Source: Piezodorus guildinii (lineage: Eukaryota; Arthropoda; Insecta; Hemiptera; Pentatomidae). From it: 64,000 nucleotides of DNA. The stretch spans positions 162,488,366-162,552,365 of the forward strand of contig CM041295.1 of NCBI GenBank assembly GCA_023052935.1, given 5' to 3'. Position 1 is the first letter of the stretch, and each line of letters starts with the position of its first letter. Both the position numbers and the translations under genes were made by a program. Positions 1 through 11,330 of this stretch are shown here, piece after piece. The notes under the pieces are model-generated. The model made no database searches. It saw only the letters and a list, made by a program, of their open reading frames with translations, and was not told where the DNA came from.

Positions 1-2146
1 ACCTGATATCCTGGATATATTTATCTCCTCTCAAATTTCCTCCTCCCAAACAATAATCAGATCACTGAACGACCTTTCCTCAGATCATAGCCCGGTTTTG
101 CTTTCCTTGCATTCCAGTTTTGTTCCTAAACCCCTTCTTCATACATTGATCAAAGGACGAGTAACCTGGGACGTATTTCGACTGGACTTGGAAAGCAAAT
201 TGGACTTGAACACTCCACTCAAGACAAACAATGATATTGATATAGCTGTAAAAAAACTGACTGACTCCATAACTTGCAGTATTATTGACAACACAAAGAC
301 CACTAACTCTCTAACTACTCAACATACTGATCTGCCACAGCACATTCGATTCTTAATAAAAGAAAAACGCAGAGCGAGATCGAAGTGGCATAAGACTCGA
401 TACCCAGCTGACAAAACTTCTTATACCAAACTAACAAACAAACTCAAGTCAGAAATAAAAACATAAAAAATTCAAAATTTACTCAGCTTTACTGAAAATC
501 TTACTACAACAGACAAATCATTATGGACAACTACAAAAAAACTTCATAAGTTCAAAGACTGTAACCATCCACTCCTGACTGAAAACCAAACCTGGACAAG
601 ATCTGACGAATAGAAAGCCCAGATATTTGGACAACATCTTTACAATACTTATACTCCCCATCCAGATATCCTTAATCCCGAACACCTTGAAAGAATAGAA
701 GAAGACCTAACTATTCCCCTCCAAATGACCCTTCTACCTAAAGCTTTCCATCCTTCAGAAATATCCAATATCATTCATAGATTACCTGCTCGAAAAGCTC
801 CTGGCCATGACCAAATCACTTCCCACATCTTGAAACATCTCCCTCGAAAAGCCATCCTATTCCTCACCTACATCTACAATGCCGTACTCCGTACTACTTA
901 TTTTCCTGCCTCCTGGAAATTATCTATAGTAAAAATGATCCCTAAGCCCAAAAAGTCACCTGAAAATCCATCTTCCTACCGTCCCATATCTCTTTTATGT
1001 ATTATGGGAAAAATTCTGGAAAAACTCCTTCTGAAACGAATCTACCCAATCCTTGATTCCCATCATATTAGTCCAGATCATCAATTCGGTTTCCGTACAT
1101 CTCACTCCACTATCCAGCAATGTCATCGTGTGGTGGACGTTGTCTCCTCTGCGTTGGAACGCGGATTGTACTGCACGGGAGCCTTTCTTGACGTAGAACT
1201 GGGCTTTGACCGAGTCTGGCACCCGGAATTGCTTTACAAGCTCCGCCTATTTCTCCCTCCTACTTATTTTCTTATTATACAGTCCTACCTTGCTGATAGA
1301 TCTTTCCAAATAAATCACCACAGCTCCTATTCCTCCCTTTTTTCTCAATCTGCTGGTGTTCCCCAAGGCAGCATCCTAGGACATGTCGTTTATACAGTTT
1401 ATACAGCTGATATCCCAACCCATCCTAATACTTTCCTTTCGACTTATGCTGATGACACGTGTGTGCTATCGGTAGATAATGATCCATTTACTGCCTCCCA
1501 CACTCTTCAATCCCACATCCGAGACCTTGAAGTATGGTGTCAGAAATTGAGAATTAAAATTAATTCTAACAAATCCCACCAAATAACCTTTACCTTACGC
1601 CGTAAACCAATGACTTCCTGCCCCACAATATCCTTTAATGACACTCAACTAGCCCCTGTTGAACAGATCCGATACCTCGAACTCCACCTTGACAAACGTC
1701 TGACTTGGAATCCCCGTACAAGACTGAAAAGACAAGAAACTGCCCGACGTTTTCGACTACTCCAACACTTACTAGACAAACGCTCCCATCTTCCACTTAA
1801 TTACAAAAGACTTATTTATATGACCATCATAAGACCGATATGGACTTACGGAGTAGAGCTATGGGGCTCTACCAAACCATCAAATTCTTCTCGTATCCAA
1901 TCCTTACAATCCAAAATCCTTCGTAAAATCCTTAACGCTCCTTACTTTGTCACGAATAAGCTCATCCATAAAGACCTTAATATCCCATATGTTACTGAAT
2001 TAGCCCGAACCAGATATCAATCATTCCATGAAAAGCTCCATTTCCACTCTAATCCACTAGTTTCTATCCTATCATCCTCTTCGATTCCTGATAATCCTCC
2101 GAGGCGTCTGAAAATAAGATGGCCCCGAGACCTTCTAGTTTAAAAA
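1..2146 (+). pseudogene. Jockey-like non-LTR retrotransposon ORF2 remnant (copy A)
   Basis: This is a broken endonuclease-reverse transcriptase that copies element RNA at a nicked target. The window opens inside the C-terminal end of the APE-type endonuclease; the catalytic SDH motif is visible as LSSDHSPVLL near 75-105. The linker follows, and then the RT with SYRPISLL, FGFRTSHST, a motif A reading DVELGFDRVWH, AGVPQGSILG and YADD. The C-terminal end is RRLKIRWPRDLLV and the stop is at 2144-2146. The frame is interrupted by TAA at 464-466 and TAG at 611-613, both in frame with the rest, so it is a pseudogene. Motif A has LG where sister copies have QA or QT. There is no RNase H domain, as expected for the Jockey clade. 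The sequence after the stop does not match the 3' UTR of the sister copies, so the 3' end is lost or replaced. The 5' part lies outside the window. Confidence 0.93.
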
Positions 2147-2282
2147 TTTCGCACCTGTTATGAGCAGACGTAATCTGTGTGTCGAGAAAATGTTTTCTGT
2201 AATTTAATTTGAGTTTTTATGCATATCATACGACAACGAATGAGAAAGTGCACACATTAAAATAGGGAATTAATTAAATTGC

Positions 2283-2625
2283 AATAAAAAAATAAAATAA
2301 ATAAATAACATATCTGATTTATTTATATGTAAACAATTTCATTTAAAATTGGATCTTGTCAGGATTCTTAGGCAATTGAATGGATAGGAAGTAATTCAAT
2401 AAACGGGGTTTAAGGTCGGAAGTGTATTAGAGTAACGAATATAAGATGGAATAGAGTTCATTATGGAAGAGGATCAGGGAACAAAAGATATGTCGAAAGC
2501 TGAGGTTTGCTGAGCCATAATTTATAAATCAGAAGGGCGCACACGAGTGTTGCGGGAATAAATCTAGGATTTGAATAGTAGGAGGTCTGAGATGTATGAT
2601 GGACGGCTGGAATTTTCATAGTTAT
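2283..2625 (-). pseudogene. CR1-like retrotransposon 3' end fragment
   Basis: Read on the minus strand, this stretch encodes a degraded version of the C-terminal tail seen at 52336-52542. RPSDL and NSIPSYIR match RPSDL and NSIPPSIR of that copy. Several stops interrupt it. The downstream (low-coordinate) end is a (TTTA)n-like run at 2283-2308. The 52-kb copy ends in a similar run, which fits CR1/L2-type 3' microsatellite termini. The assignment rests on by-eye alignment with the 52-kb element. Confidence 0.65.
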
Positions 2626-3071
2626 CATTTTTCATGGTCTTATTATAGGACTAATAGTTGAGTTAAGAAAAAACGAAATTTTGAATTTAAAAAGTTGAAG
2701 TCTGTAACCATCCACTCCTGACTGAAAACCAAACCTGGACAAGAACTGACAAAGAGAACGCCCAGATATTCGGAAAACATCTTTACAATACATTTTTTTT
2801 TTTTTTGATTATGCAAATGACCTATATGGTCAATACCTGTTTGCCATAATTTAATAAAAAACTTAGGTTACGGAACCAAATATAATAGAAAAAGATCAAT
2901 AAATTAATAAAATAGAGAATAAAACAAAATAATGTAAATGAGAGAGGAAGGTGACTCAAAAGAAATAGAAAAAATGAAATAATATTAAAATTAAATTAAA
3001 ATCTTTTTATTCTTTTTCTTTCTTTAGATTTTAAATCAAGAATTGCTTGATGTTCATAAACTTTTCTTTGT

Positions 3072-6000
3072 CTAACTTTTGTAAAACATGGCTACTGTTT
3101 CTGGGGGAACCACTAAGGTTTGATCCCTTTGCTTTCTATATTTTCTGCATCGGAATAGAATGTGGCGCGGGTCTTCAGGGACTTTGCACGTTACGCAATT
3201 GTCATCCTTTTCTATTTTTATTAAATTGAGACATTTTTTTGTGCATCCATGGTTAGTCCGTAGTCTTACTAATTGTGAAATTTCTTTCCTATCAAGTTGT
3301 TGGTTATTGGAGAACCATGGTATAAGACTAATGGTTGGCTGGGTTTGATAGTAATCTTTGCCTTTAAATTGTGACTCCCAGTCGTATTTCTCCTGCCATT
3401 CCTGGACTGCTTCTTTCTGCACACATTTTAAAAGGTCTTGGAGAGGTACTTTGCCATTTTATATCGTAGTTTGTTTTCCCCGGCAGCTCTATCTGCCGCT
3501 TCATTTCCTGACAGCCCTTTATGACTTGGTATCCATTGGAAGTTATAACTGTTGCTGCCGGTTTGTATATTCCAGATAATATCTAGAGCTATACAGGTTC
3601 TTAATTTGTTTGTATAAACATTTTCCAATAGTTTGCACGAGGATGCCGTGTCTGTGAATAAGACTATATTGGCGTTAGAGTATTCACGTTGAAAGTAACA
3701 AACTGCTTTGAGAATGGCATACAATTCAGCACTAAAAACACTGAATTTAGAAGGTAGAGCGACCGAAATTGTGTAATCCTTGACTGGATCAATAACAGCT
3801 ATTGCAGTTTGGTGGAAGGATTTGGAGGCATCCGTGAAGATCTGAACATGGTTTGGGTAATCATTTACTATTGTGTTTAAAGCCAATTATTTTAATACGG
3901 TTGGGTTATATGAAGATTTTCTTCCGTGTGTGGTAGAAAATTTAGGATTACTATTGATTTGCAGCATTTTAATCGGAAGCGGCGTATTGCAATCTAAGGG
4001 ACGTTTAGTTGTTTGTGTTGCCTGAAGTAGGGGTTGCATTTCTGTAATCAGAATTTTCGTGTGGGGGCAATCAATGTTATTAGAGGTAATTGCTTTTCTT
4101 ACGGGGTGCCTTTGATCAGAAAAAGTTTTTATAATGTACTTCTTGGTGAGCCAGGCTCTTCTCAAGGGTAGGGGCATCTCTCCTGCTTCATTTAGCAGTG
4201 CATTTAACGGAGTAGTTTTAAATGCCCCAATGCATATTTTTATTGCACAATTCTAAAAAGTATTTAATTTTTTAATAAGAGGAGATTTCGTTTCGTTGTA
4301 AATTAAGCAGCAGTATTAAAAAATGGATCGGACGATGGATTTATAAAACATGAGCATATTGTGGGGATGGGAACCCCAGTAAACCCCTACTAAGAGTTTT
4401 GATTAATCGACATTTTTTTGAGGATGATTCTTTATATTTGTCAAGTGTGTTTTTAAATGAAGCTTACGATCAAAAGTCATTCCCACGAATTTTATTTGTG
4501 CTTGCGCAACGAGGTTATAGTTAGGAGTGGTGATGTTAAAGCTTGTTAAGTCGAATTTTCGTATTCTTGTAAATGGTATCAATTTGTTTTTTCTAGGATT
4601 GATTTCTAATCCGATTTTTTTCGAATCCTTGTATTAAGCATAAACTATTCATAAGCACATTTTAGTAGCTGTATTCCTTTCTCTGGGGTTTCTACTATGG
4701 CGAAAATAAGGAAATCGTCTGCAAATTGTATGATTTCGCAGTCATCTGGTGGGTTATTAGTGATGTGCTCAGTGTATAAATTGAATAGTATGGGACTGAG
4801 GACGTCTCCTTGGGGTAAACCATTATATGAATCAAATGTCACTGGGCCTTCATCAGTTTGAATCAGGTAGGTGCGCACTGAAAGGTAACTAGATATCCAG
4901 TTGGTTATGAGCGATGTAACACCATGTTCTTTCAATTTATCTATGAGTATTGCCGGTTTGACATTGTCGTATGCTCTTTCTACGTCTATTGTTACTGCAA
5001 GTAGAATCCTTTTTTGGTTGAAGGCTTTGTAGATGTTGTTTGTTAAGTACCAAATTGAGTCAGTAGTGGATCTATTTTTGCTAAAACCAAAACAGTATGG
5101 GCTAAGTATTTCTTTTTTCTAGAAACCATTCTAACCTGTGTTGGACTATCAGGCTGAAAACTTTGGCTATACAAGGTATTAGTGCTATGGGTCTGTAAGA
5201 TGATATGAGTGAAGGATCCTTACCTGGTTTAGGAATTGGTACAATCTGAATTATTCTCCATTCATTCGGGACTTGGGACTTGTACCATACTTGGTTTAAA
5301 GTCTTTATTAATTGGTCTTTCCAGAGCGGTGGTAGTAGCTGAATCATGGTATAGTTGATTTCGTCTACACCTGGGGCAGTACCTTTCTCTCCTTTCAATA
5401 CTGCTTCTAGTTCAGTTAATTGTAGACCAGTGATGCGGCTGAGAGGGAGGCGCTGGGATCCTTTGGGCTCTGCTTGTCCTTCCACAAGTGGGGGGACAAG
5501 CCCCGTCCGGGGTTCCCGAGCTGATTGTAAATATTGTACATAGGTATGAATGAGACATGTTTTGTTTGTTTATTTGTTAACTTCATTTATTTGTATTTAT
5601 TTTGTCTATAAATTTTGTTATTGTATACGTTTATTTATTTTGATTTTATTTTATGTAATTTGACTTTCCTTTTGTTTATATTGTAAATATTGTATGAATG
5701 AGATCCTGTAGCACTATTATTATTGTCTATTATGACAAATTGTAATATATACGAATAAAAAAAAAAAAAAAACAATTGTAGAGGCATGGTCAGAGGATCA
5801 TTGTTGCTACATGAGATGGGTTGCTCAAAAGAAACTCTACGTCTTGGTTCAAATATATTAAAGAACTGTTGGAGGAGCATGGAAGCAGTTTCTAACTTTG
5901 AGGTTACTACGTTTTCTTTTTTGGCTGATTTTCCTTTTAATGCTGTCACTTTGTTCCACATGTTGCTAATATGCTGGGAGTTTATGGCTTCAACGTACTT

Positions 6001-7010
6001 TTTCCACGATTCTTTTTTTGCTTTCTTAATTAGAGTTTTCATTTTATTTATTTTTTTCCGCATCAGATTGTAGTTTTCGATAGTCATATTGTGTTTGTAA
6101 TCCTTTATGGCTCGTAATTTTTCATTGTTAGCGATGCTTAGAGCGTTATTCCACCAATTTTGTGGATGAAAATTCGGTTTATAGGGGATCTTTGTTCGTG
6201 GGATAGCAGATTCTCCAGCTTGGTTAATTAGATTGCATATACTGGTAACTGAAAGATAATTTCCGCGGTTGTTACCCCATAATTAGTTCAAGGTAGCTAT
6301 ATAGATTCATCCATTTTCTTAAAATTTCTTCTACTGTAAAATTTCCTTTGGTCAATGATAGCATCACTCAATTCTATTATGATTTGAAAATGGCCACTGC
6401 CAAGGTTTTCGGAAGATACGGTCCATGATAATTTATGACCTATATCAGGTGTTGTTGAAGGTGAGGTCTAGTATAGATGGTTTTACTCTTGGTGTGGTGA
6501 TTCTCGTTGGAACGTCAGGTTCGTTCAATAGTAGGAAGGAAGGCTGTATTCATGAATCAGAACATCTCTTCTTTGTGAATCCGTTTCATTATCCCCAAAG
6601 TATGACGAGTGAGCATTAAAATCTCCTCCAATGATAATGTCGCATTCCGGAAAATTTTCAGAAATAGAGAATAAATTTCTAAAATTTGAGGAACTAGGCT
6701 TACTGCTAGGAGAAATATAAACCGAAATTAAAATTAATTGTGGCTTTATATTCGTAATTTTAATGCCTAGCGCTTCGATTGGTACGATATTTCGAAGTTC
6801 AACTTTTTCAAATTTAAAATTAGTGTGAAGAAATATTCCAACGCCGCCATATCGATCTCTCCTATTTTTTTGTAATATATAATAGTTTTTGGCCTTATAT
6901 TCTCTATTTCGATTAAACCAGGTTTCTTGAAGTAAAGCTACATATAGTAGAAATATAAGAGAAAGATAAATTCTAAAAAGTATTGTATTAGATTAATCTG
7001 TGGCCATGTT
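3072..7010 (-). pseudogene. ORF2 (APE endonuclease, RT, RNase H, CCHC) remnant of the I/LOA-like element
   Basis: Read 5' to 3' on the minus strand. The APE endonuclease lies at about 6400-6990, with LLQETWFNR and GGDFNAHSSYFGDNET. A linker at about 5783-6200 follows. The RT lies at about 4200-5417, with SYRPIALIPC, FGFSKNRST, motif A DVERAYDNVK, GLPQGDVLSPILF and a FADD box. RNase H at 3428-3886 shows FTDAS, SAELYAIL, FTDTAS and NEAADRAAG, so the acidic residues are kept. A C-terminal CX2CX8HX3C motif lies at 3072-3422. Damage includes a frameshift near 5105, TAA at 3887-3889 between RT and RNase H, a frameshift near 3450, and the nested insertion 5427-5773. If that insertion and one TSD copy are removed, the frame rejoins exactly. 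The RT region 4177-4645 is heavily decayed. Confidence 0.88.
5427..5773 (+). mobile_element. 347-bp 5'-truncated poly(A)-tailed insertion nested in the I/LOA-like element
   Basis: The word aattgtaga stands at 5418-5426 and 5774-5782 on either side, forming a 9-bp target-site duplication. Removing the insert restores a continuous RT reading frame on the opposite strand. The insert ends in A16 at 5757-5772, so it is oriented plus and arose by retrotransposition. Its first 100 bases can be read as the end of an ORF finishing at FPS-stop near 5521-5523. The rest is a T-rich 3' UTR with two copies of ttgtaaatattgta (near 5526 and 5679). I do not recognise the family; a truncated non-LTR element or a SINE are both possible. 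Confidence 0.8.
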
Positions 7011-7429
7011 ATTATTTTCAGGTTTATTGTTTATAGCAATATTGGAAATAATTTCTTGGTTTTCATGAAAGAAATTATAAAAAGTTTGACCAATGATATT
7101 CACCGTATCTTTTTCATTTTCTATTAACTTAATTTTGTTAATAAGTGCATTCAACATATTCACATATTTAGTGTCGCTTGTCGATTTGTGAGGATTTTCG
7201 TGTATATAAGCATTTTTAGTTTGATTATTCTCGTGTTGTAAGTCCGTAGAGTGAAATGTTTCGTTTGTAAATTCGGTTTTTCGTTTTTTCTCATTGTGCG
7301 TTGGTGGCCTGGCTTGATAGAACTTTTTCCTGGGATTTCTATAATTTAAGATCTGAATTCGATTGTATTATCATCGATTTCAGGAAAATCTAAAAGAGAA
7401 AATCGATTGTTTGTATAAATAGGGAAGAG

Positions 7430-8154
7430 TTCAGAGGCCTGTTTAACTTAATGTTTTTTCCGTCATTATTTGTTTAATCTTTTCTTGCCTTTTCTTTTCA
7501 GTACAATTTATGTCATTCGTTTTATGGGATAATTTACAATGAAAACATTTTATTTGATTGGTGCAGTCACTATTAGCGTGTTATTATTATTATTATATAC
7601 AAGTGACCGTCACTTGTTGACTGTCACTTGGCAACGCTTTCGGGAAGTTTCTGGTAATGAAAAGTAATTTGAATATTTCCGGTTGCCATCTTATTTATTT
7701 CCGCGGATTCATTTTTTATAATTCGATTAAATCGTCTAATCTTTAAAACTTTTTCATTCGAATTAAGATTTTTTTAAATTTTATCTTCGGTTATAGAAGT
7801 GTACACATCTCTTATTATTCCTAACTTTAATACGTATTGTAAAGGTATAAATGCTTTGAGATTATTGCTAGTGATAAAAGGATTTTCTAGGAACCGGTTG
7901 GCGATGTCATACGTTCGAAAGTCGACTTCAATTTGATTTTGTTTTTTTCTTTTGACACTCTTTACATGAGTGTTACTTAAGCCTAAAAATTTCCCTAATT
8001 TCATATCATGGAAAAAAAGTGGGTTAGTGTCGTTTTTTTTTTTAACAATCCTTTTAAATAATATAAATATTTTATATTTTGAAAAAGAGTTATTATGATT
8101 AAATTCGTTAGTAGCTGTAATAGTAGGTGTTTTGTCCCCCCCCCCTCCCATCAC
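7430..8154 (-). pseudogene. ORF1 (nucleic-acid-binding protein) remnant of the I/LOA-like element
   Basis: This was probably the RNA-binding ORF1 protein of the 2792-8407 element. The open part, 7774-8154, encodes 126 residues ending IIRDVYTSITEDKI. That ending resembles the conserved stretch before the zinc knuckles of Jockey- and I-type ORF1 proteins (the region known as PRE_C2HC). After a stop the homologous-looking frame goes on, and around 7530-7590 a knuckle-like CFHCKLSHKTNDINC can be read. A CG-containing run with (TTA)n at 7580-7600 interrupts it. The run of C at 8137-8146 near the start codon makes the exact start uncertain. It is disrupted by at least one stop and one frame change. 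Confidence 0.7.
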
Positions 8155-8409
8155 TATCGGGCCCCATAGTGGGACCTTACTACCGGTTATTGCTAATTAT
8201 TCGACTTATTCAGACGGACGGAATAATTTCCGTTTAATTAGGTTATATATAATCAAACAGAGCTAATAATCAAGCAGAGGAGTGAAGTTTTTAGTTAGTA
8301 AAAAATAAAAGTAAAAGTAAATATAAAGTAAGGTTCTTATCTGACAAAGTACTGTTAATCCATCGGAGCGGAGCTGTCCTCCCTCTAGGATTACTCAGAG
8401 GAAACTGCT

Positions 8410-9885
8410 TTACAATACTTATACTCCACATATAGATATCCTTAATCCCAATCACCTCGAAAGGATTGAAGAAAATCTAACTATTCCCCTCCAAATGACC
8501 CTTCTACCTAAAGATTCCCATCCTTCCGAAATATCCAATATCATTCACAGATTACCTGCCCGAAAAGCTCCTGGCAATGACCTAATTACTTCCCATATCT
8601 TAAAACATATCCCTCAAAAAGCCATCATATTCCTCACCTACATCTACGATACCGTTCTTCTTACTACTTATTTTCCTGCCTCCTGGAAATTATCCATAGT
8701 AAAAATGATTCTTAAACCCAAAAATTCACCTGAAAATCCATCTTCCTACAGTACCATATTTCTTTTGTGTATTATGGGTAAAATTCTGGAAAAACTCCTT
8801 ATGAAACGTATACACCCAATCCTTAATTCCCATCATATTATTCCAGATCATCAATTCGGATTTCGTACATCTCACTCCACTATCCAGCAATGCCATCGTG
8901 TGGTGGACGTTGTCTCCTCTGCGCTGGAACGCGGATTGTACTGCACGGGAGCCTTTCTTGACGTAGAACAGACCTTTGACCGAGTCTGGCACCCGGGATT
9001 ACTTTACAAGCTCCGTCTATTTCTTCCTCCTACTTATTTTCTTATTATCCAGTCCTACCTTTCTGATAGATCTTTCAAAATAAATCACCATAGTTCCTAT
9101 TCCTCCCTTTTTTCTCAATCTGCTGGTGTTTTTAAGGCAGCATCCTAGGACCCGTTCTTTATACAGTCTATACTTCTGATATCCCAACCCATCCTTACAC
9201 TTTCCTTTCTACGTATGCTGATGACAAGTGTGTGCTATCATTAGATAATGTTCCAGTTACTGCCTCCCACACTCTTCAACCCCACATCCGAGACCTTGAA
9301 GTATGGAATATAGAAGAATTGGAGGATTAAAATAAATTCTAACAATTCCCACTATATAACCTTTACCCTTCGTCGTAAACCAATGACATCCTGCCCTACA
9401 GTATTCTTTAATGACACTCCACTAGCCCCTGTTGATCAGAAACTTGGAATCCCCATACAAAATGAAACGACAAGAAACTGCCCGACGTTTTCGACTACTC
9501 CAACACTTACTGGACAAACGCTCCAATCTTCCACTTAATTACAAAAGACTTATTTATATGACCATCATAAGACCGATATGAAATTACGGAATAGAGCTAT
9601 GGGGCTCTACTAAACCATCGAATTCTTCCCGTATCCAAACCTTACAATTCAAAATCCTTGGTAAAATCCTTAACTCTCCTTACTTTGTCACGAATAAGCT
9701 CATCCATAAAGACCTTAATGTCCCATACGTTTCTGAATTAGCCCGAAACGGGTATCAATCATTCCATGAAAAACTCCATTTCTACTCTAATCCACTAGTT
9801 TCTTTCCTGTCATCATCTTCGATTCCTGACAATCCTCCGAGGCGTCTGAAAAGAAGATGACCCCGAGACCTTCTAGTTTAGAACA
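8410..9885 (+). pseudogene. Jockey-like RT remnant of copy B
   Basis: This is the RT of copy B downstream of the nested insertion, with 217 residues open at 8495-9148. GAFLDVEQTFDRVWH (motif A) is intact. A one-base loss turns the VPQG motif into a frameshift at about 9128, and YADD can be read in the shifted frame near 9213. A further deletion removes part of the thumb near 9440 (the segment before LTWNPHT). A TGA replaces Trp in the C-terminal PRDLLV tail near 9857. The 3' UTR from 9890 matches those at 24560 and 29290 (ctgccaatgg...), which defines the family's real 3' end. Confidence 0.9.
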
Positions 9886-10028
9886 CTTTTAGAATTCTGC
9901 CAATGGGTAGCGTCTCTACATGTATTTCATGTCAGTTTACTATGCCAATCACATTTACTTGTTGTATATAATAATGCAGTTGTAAATATCAATAAATATG
10001 TTCAAAAAAAAAAAAAAAAGGTTGAAGT

Positions 10029-10612
10029 GGTGATAGAGATGAGCGTGCAAGATGCCCCCGACAGTTCCATCTGCTAGTTGATTGCTCTACTTCCTAACAG
10101 CAGGTGGGGGTAGGAGGGGTGTAGATAAATGAAACAGATTACCCTGTCCACTCTCTGATTTATCCTTCCGCGATTAGATTACTAATTTATATCTTTATTT
10201 TACTGTCTCCCAAACTTATCTCGCCTCGCCACACAACTCTTGCCCAGTTAAATCGGACAAAAGAACAGATTAGGTGATAAATTATTAGAGGAAGGAAATC
10301 CATTACCCTTAGCCATTAACTTACTTTGAATCGTTATACAGGAAAACAGATCTGCATGTAACACTGGTCTGGAAAAAAAAAAAAAAAAATCCCTTCTTTC
10401 TATTTCATGCATAATGAATGATAAATTGGATAATTCTGAATAGAAATATAGTATTAAATCTACCGTATTACATCTATTTTTTTTCAATGGTGGTAAGTCG
10501 AATTTTGCTAAAAAATATATTATAATTGTTCAAACTGATACAATTGTTGAATAAATGTATTACAAAACCTACGAATCATTAGATACTCTTATTGCTGGTT
10601 GTTAATAATTAT
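10029..10612. other. Non-coding stretch, no gene seen
   Basis: This is the right flank of copy B. It has a GC-moderate part at 10029-10210, including a purine-rich ggtgggggtaggaggggtg, then AT-rich sequence with an A run at 10372-10389. No domain or RNA gene is recognised. Confidence 0.5.
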
Positions 10613-10937
10613 TTCACTTTGTAGTTTTCTTCCTTTTCATATTTTCTATAGGTGTTTCGCGACCAACAGAAATCGGCAAGCATCGCTTCGGACCACTTTC
10701 CATTATAGCGTATTTCTATGTGCAATATGTCATGATGAAACCTATCGCCGCGTTTATCTGATACTGCTCAAAGATTAGCGGGAAAAAGTCCAAATGAGAA
10801 TCCAAGAAATGAATTTTAAGGGACATATTGCATTTTTGGGCTTTGTATGGAGAAAGAAGATCAAGGATGATTTCACGATAGCTCTTTTTTTTGTTTCCAA
10901 GAAAATTATGACATACTTCTGCTATGTGTATATACAT
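10613..10937 (-). pseudogene. Decayed fragment of an unnamed arthropod repeat-associated protein family
   Basis: On the minus strand the frame open at 10716-10937 encodes FLGNKKKSYREIILDLL and then CNMSLKIHFLDSHLDFFP. The match then moves to another frame and reads AVSDKRGDRFHHDI and RYNGKWSEAMLADFCW, ending at a stop near 10613. From memory, proteins with MSLK-HFLHSHLDFFP-NLG-SDE-GERFH-DI-RYNGKW are common in arthropod genomes as multi-copy, transposon-like uncharacterised proteins. I do not know an accepted family name or function. One frameshift and one in-frame TGA (in the NLG position) show it is dead. The N-terminal part is missing. Confidence 0.6.
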
Positions 10938-11098
10938 GTATATGTATATACTATAAGCGGTCCATGCTCTCTTTTTAGCTTTATTTAATGTACTTTCAAA
11001 ATTTGAGTCCTTTCAAAAATTTAAAATTCGTTTATTTTAAATTTTAATTCAACTCTTGTATTTTTTACGAGATATTTGTTTGTTTAAACTCCATATTT

Positions 11099-11120
11099 GT
11101 ATATATATATATTATATATA

Positions 11121-11166
<46 letters not shown>
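11099..11166. repeat. (AT)n microsatellite
   Basis: Nearly uninterrupted TA/AT dinucleotides, followed by mixed (TA)/(CA) sequence up to about 11205. The open frames across it are low-complexity artefacts. Confidence 0.95.
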
Positions 11167-11330
11167 CGTATATACATATATACACACACACACATACATA
11201 CAAAAATACACGTTTTTACGTTCCGCCAAAAGTAACTCCACCCGGGCAACGTTGTTCTGCCACATAAATTATTTCTAGTGAATATTTTGGTTGTTAAATA
11301 AAAAAAAAAAAAAAAATGAATGTATTGTAA

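Larger units (their letters stand above)
2792..8407 (-). mobile_element. I/LOA-like non-LTR retrotransposon, apparently full-length, nested in copy B
   Basis: The element lies on the minus strand and is about 5.6 kb. The poly(A) tail appears as the T run at 2793-2806, and the 5' end is near 8407. The 11-base word ctttacaatac occurs at 2781-2791 and 8408-8418, flanking it as a target-site duplication and rejoining copy B without a gap. From 5' to 3' it carries a leader, ORF1 with a zinc knuckle, and then ORF2 with APE endonuclease, RT, RNase H and a C-terminal CCHC motif. RNase H plus a C-terminal CCHC points to the I/LOA group rather than Jockey. All reading frames are broken. The element also contains a 347-bp insertion at 5427-5773. 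Confidence 0.9.
2694..10028 (+). mobile_element. 5'-truncated Jockey-like element (copy B), split by a nested insertion, with TSD
   Basis: The left piece, 2702-2791, is nearly the same as 557-655 of copy A. The right piece, 8408-10020, continues it from the exact base where the left piece stops and ends in a poly(A) tail at 10004-10019. The 8-base word gttgaagt occurs at 2694-2701 and again at 10021-10028, directly outside the element, and is the target-site duplication. The 5' end starts within the endonuclease-RT linker, so this is a 5'-truncated copy of about 1.7 kb. The 5.6 kb in between is a later minus-strand insertion. Confidence 0.9.

Noticed and set aside
995..1222. Minus-strand ORF inside Jockey copy A
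   Set aside because: It is a shadow of the RT coding strand. The similar shadow at 8726-8992 exists only because the RT sequence is shared.
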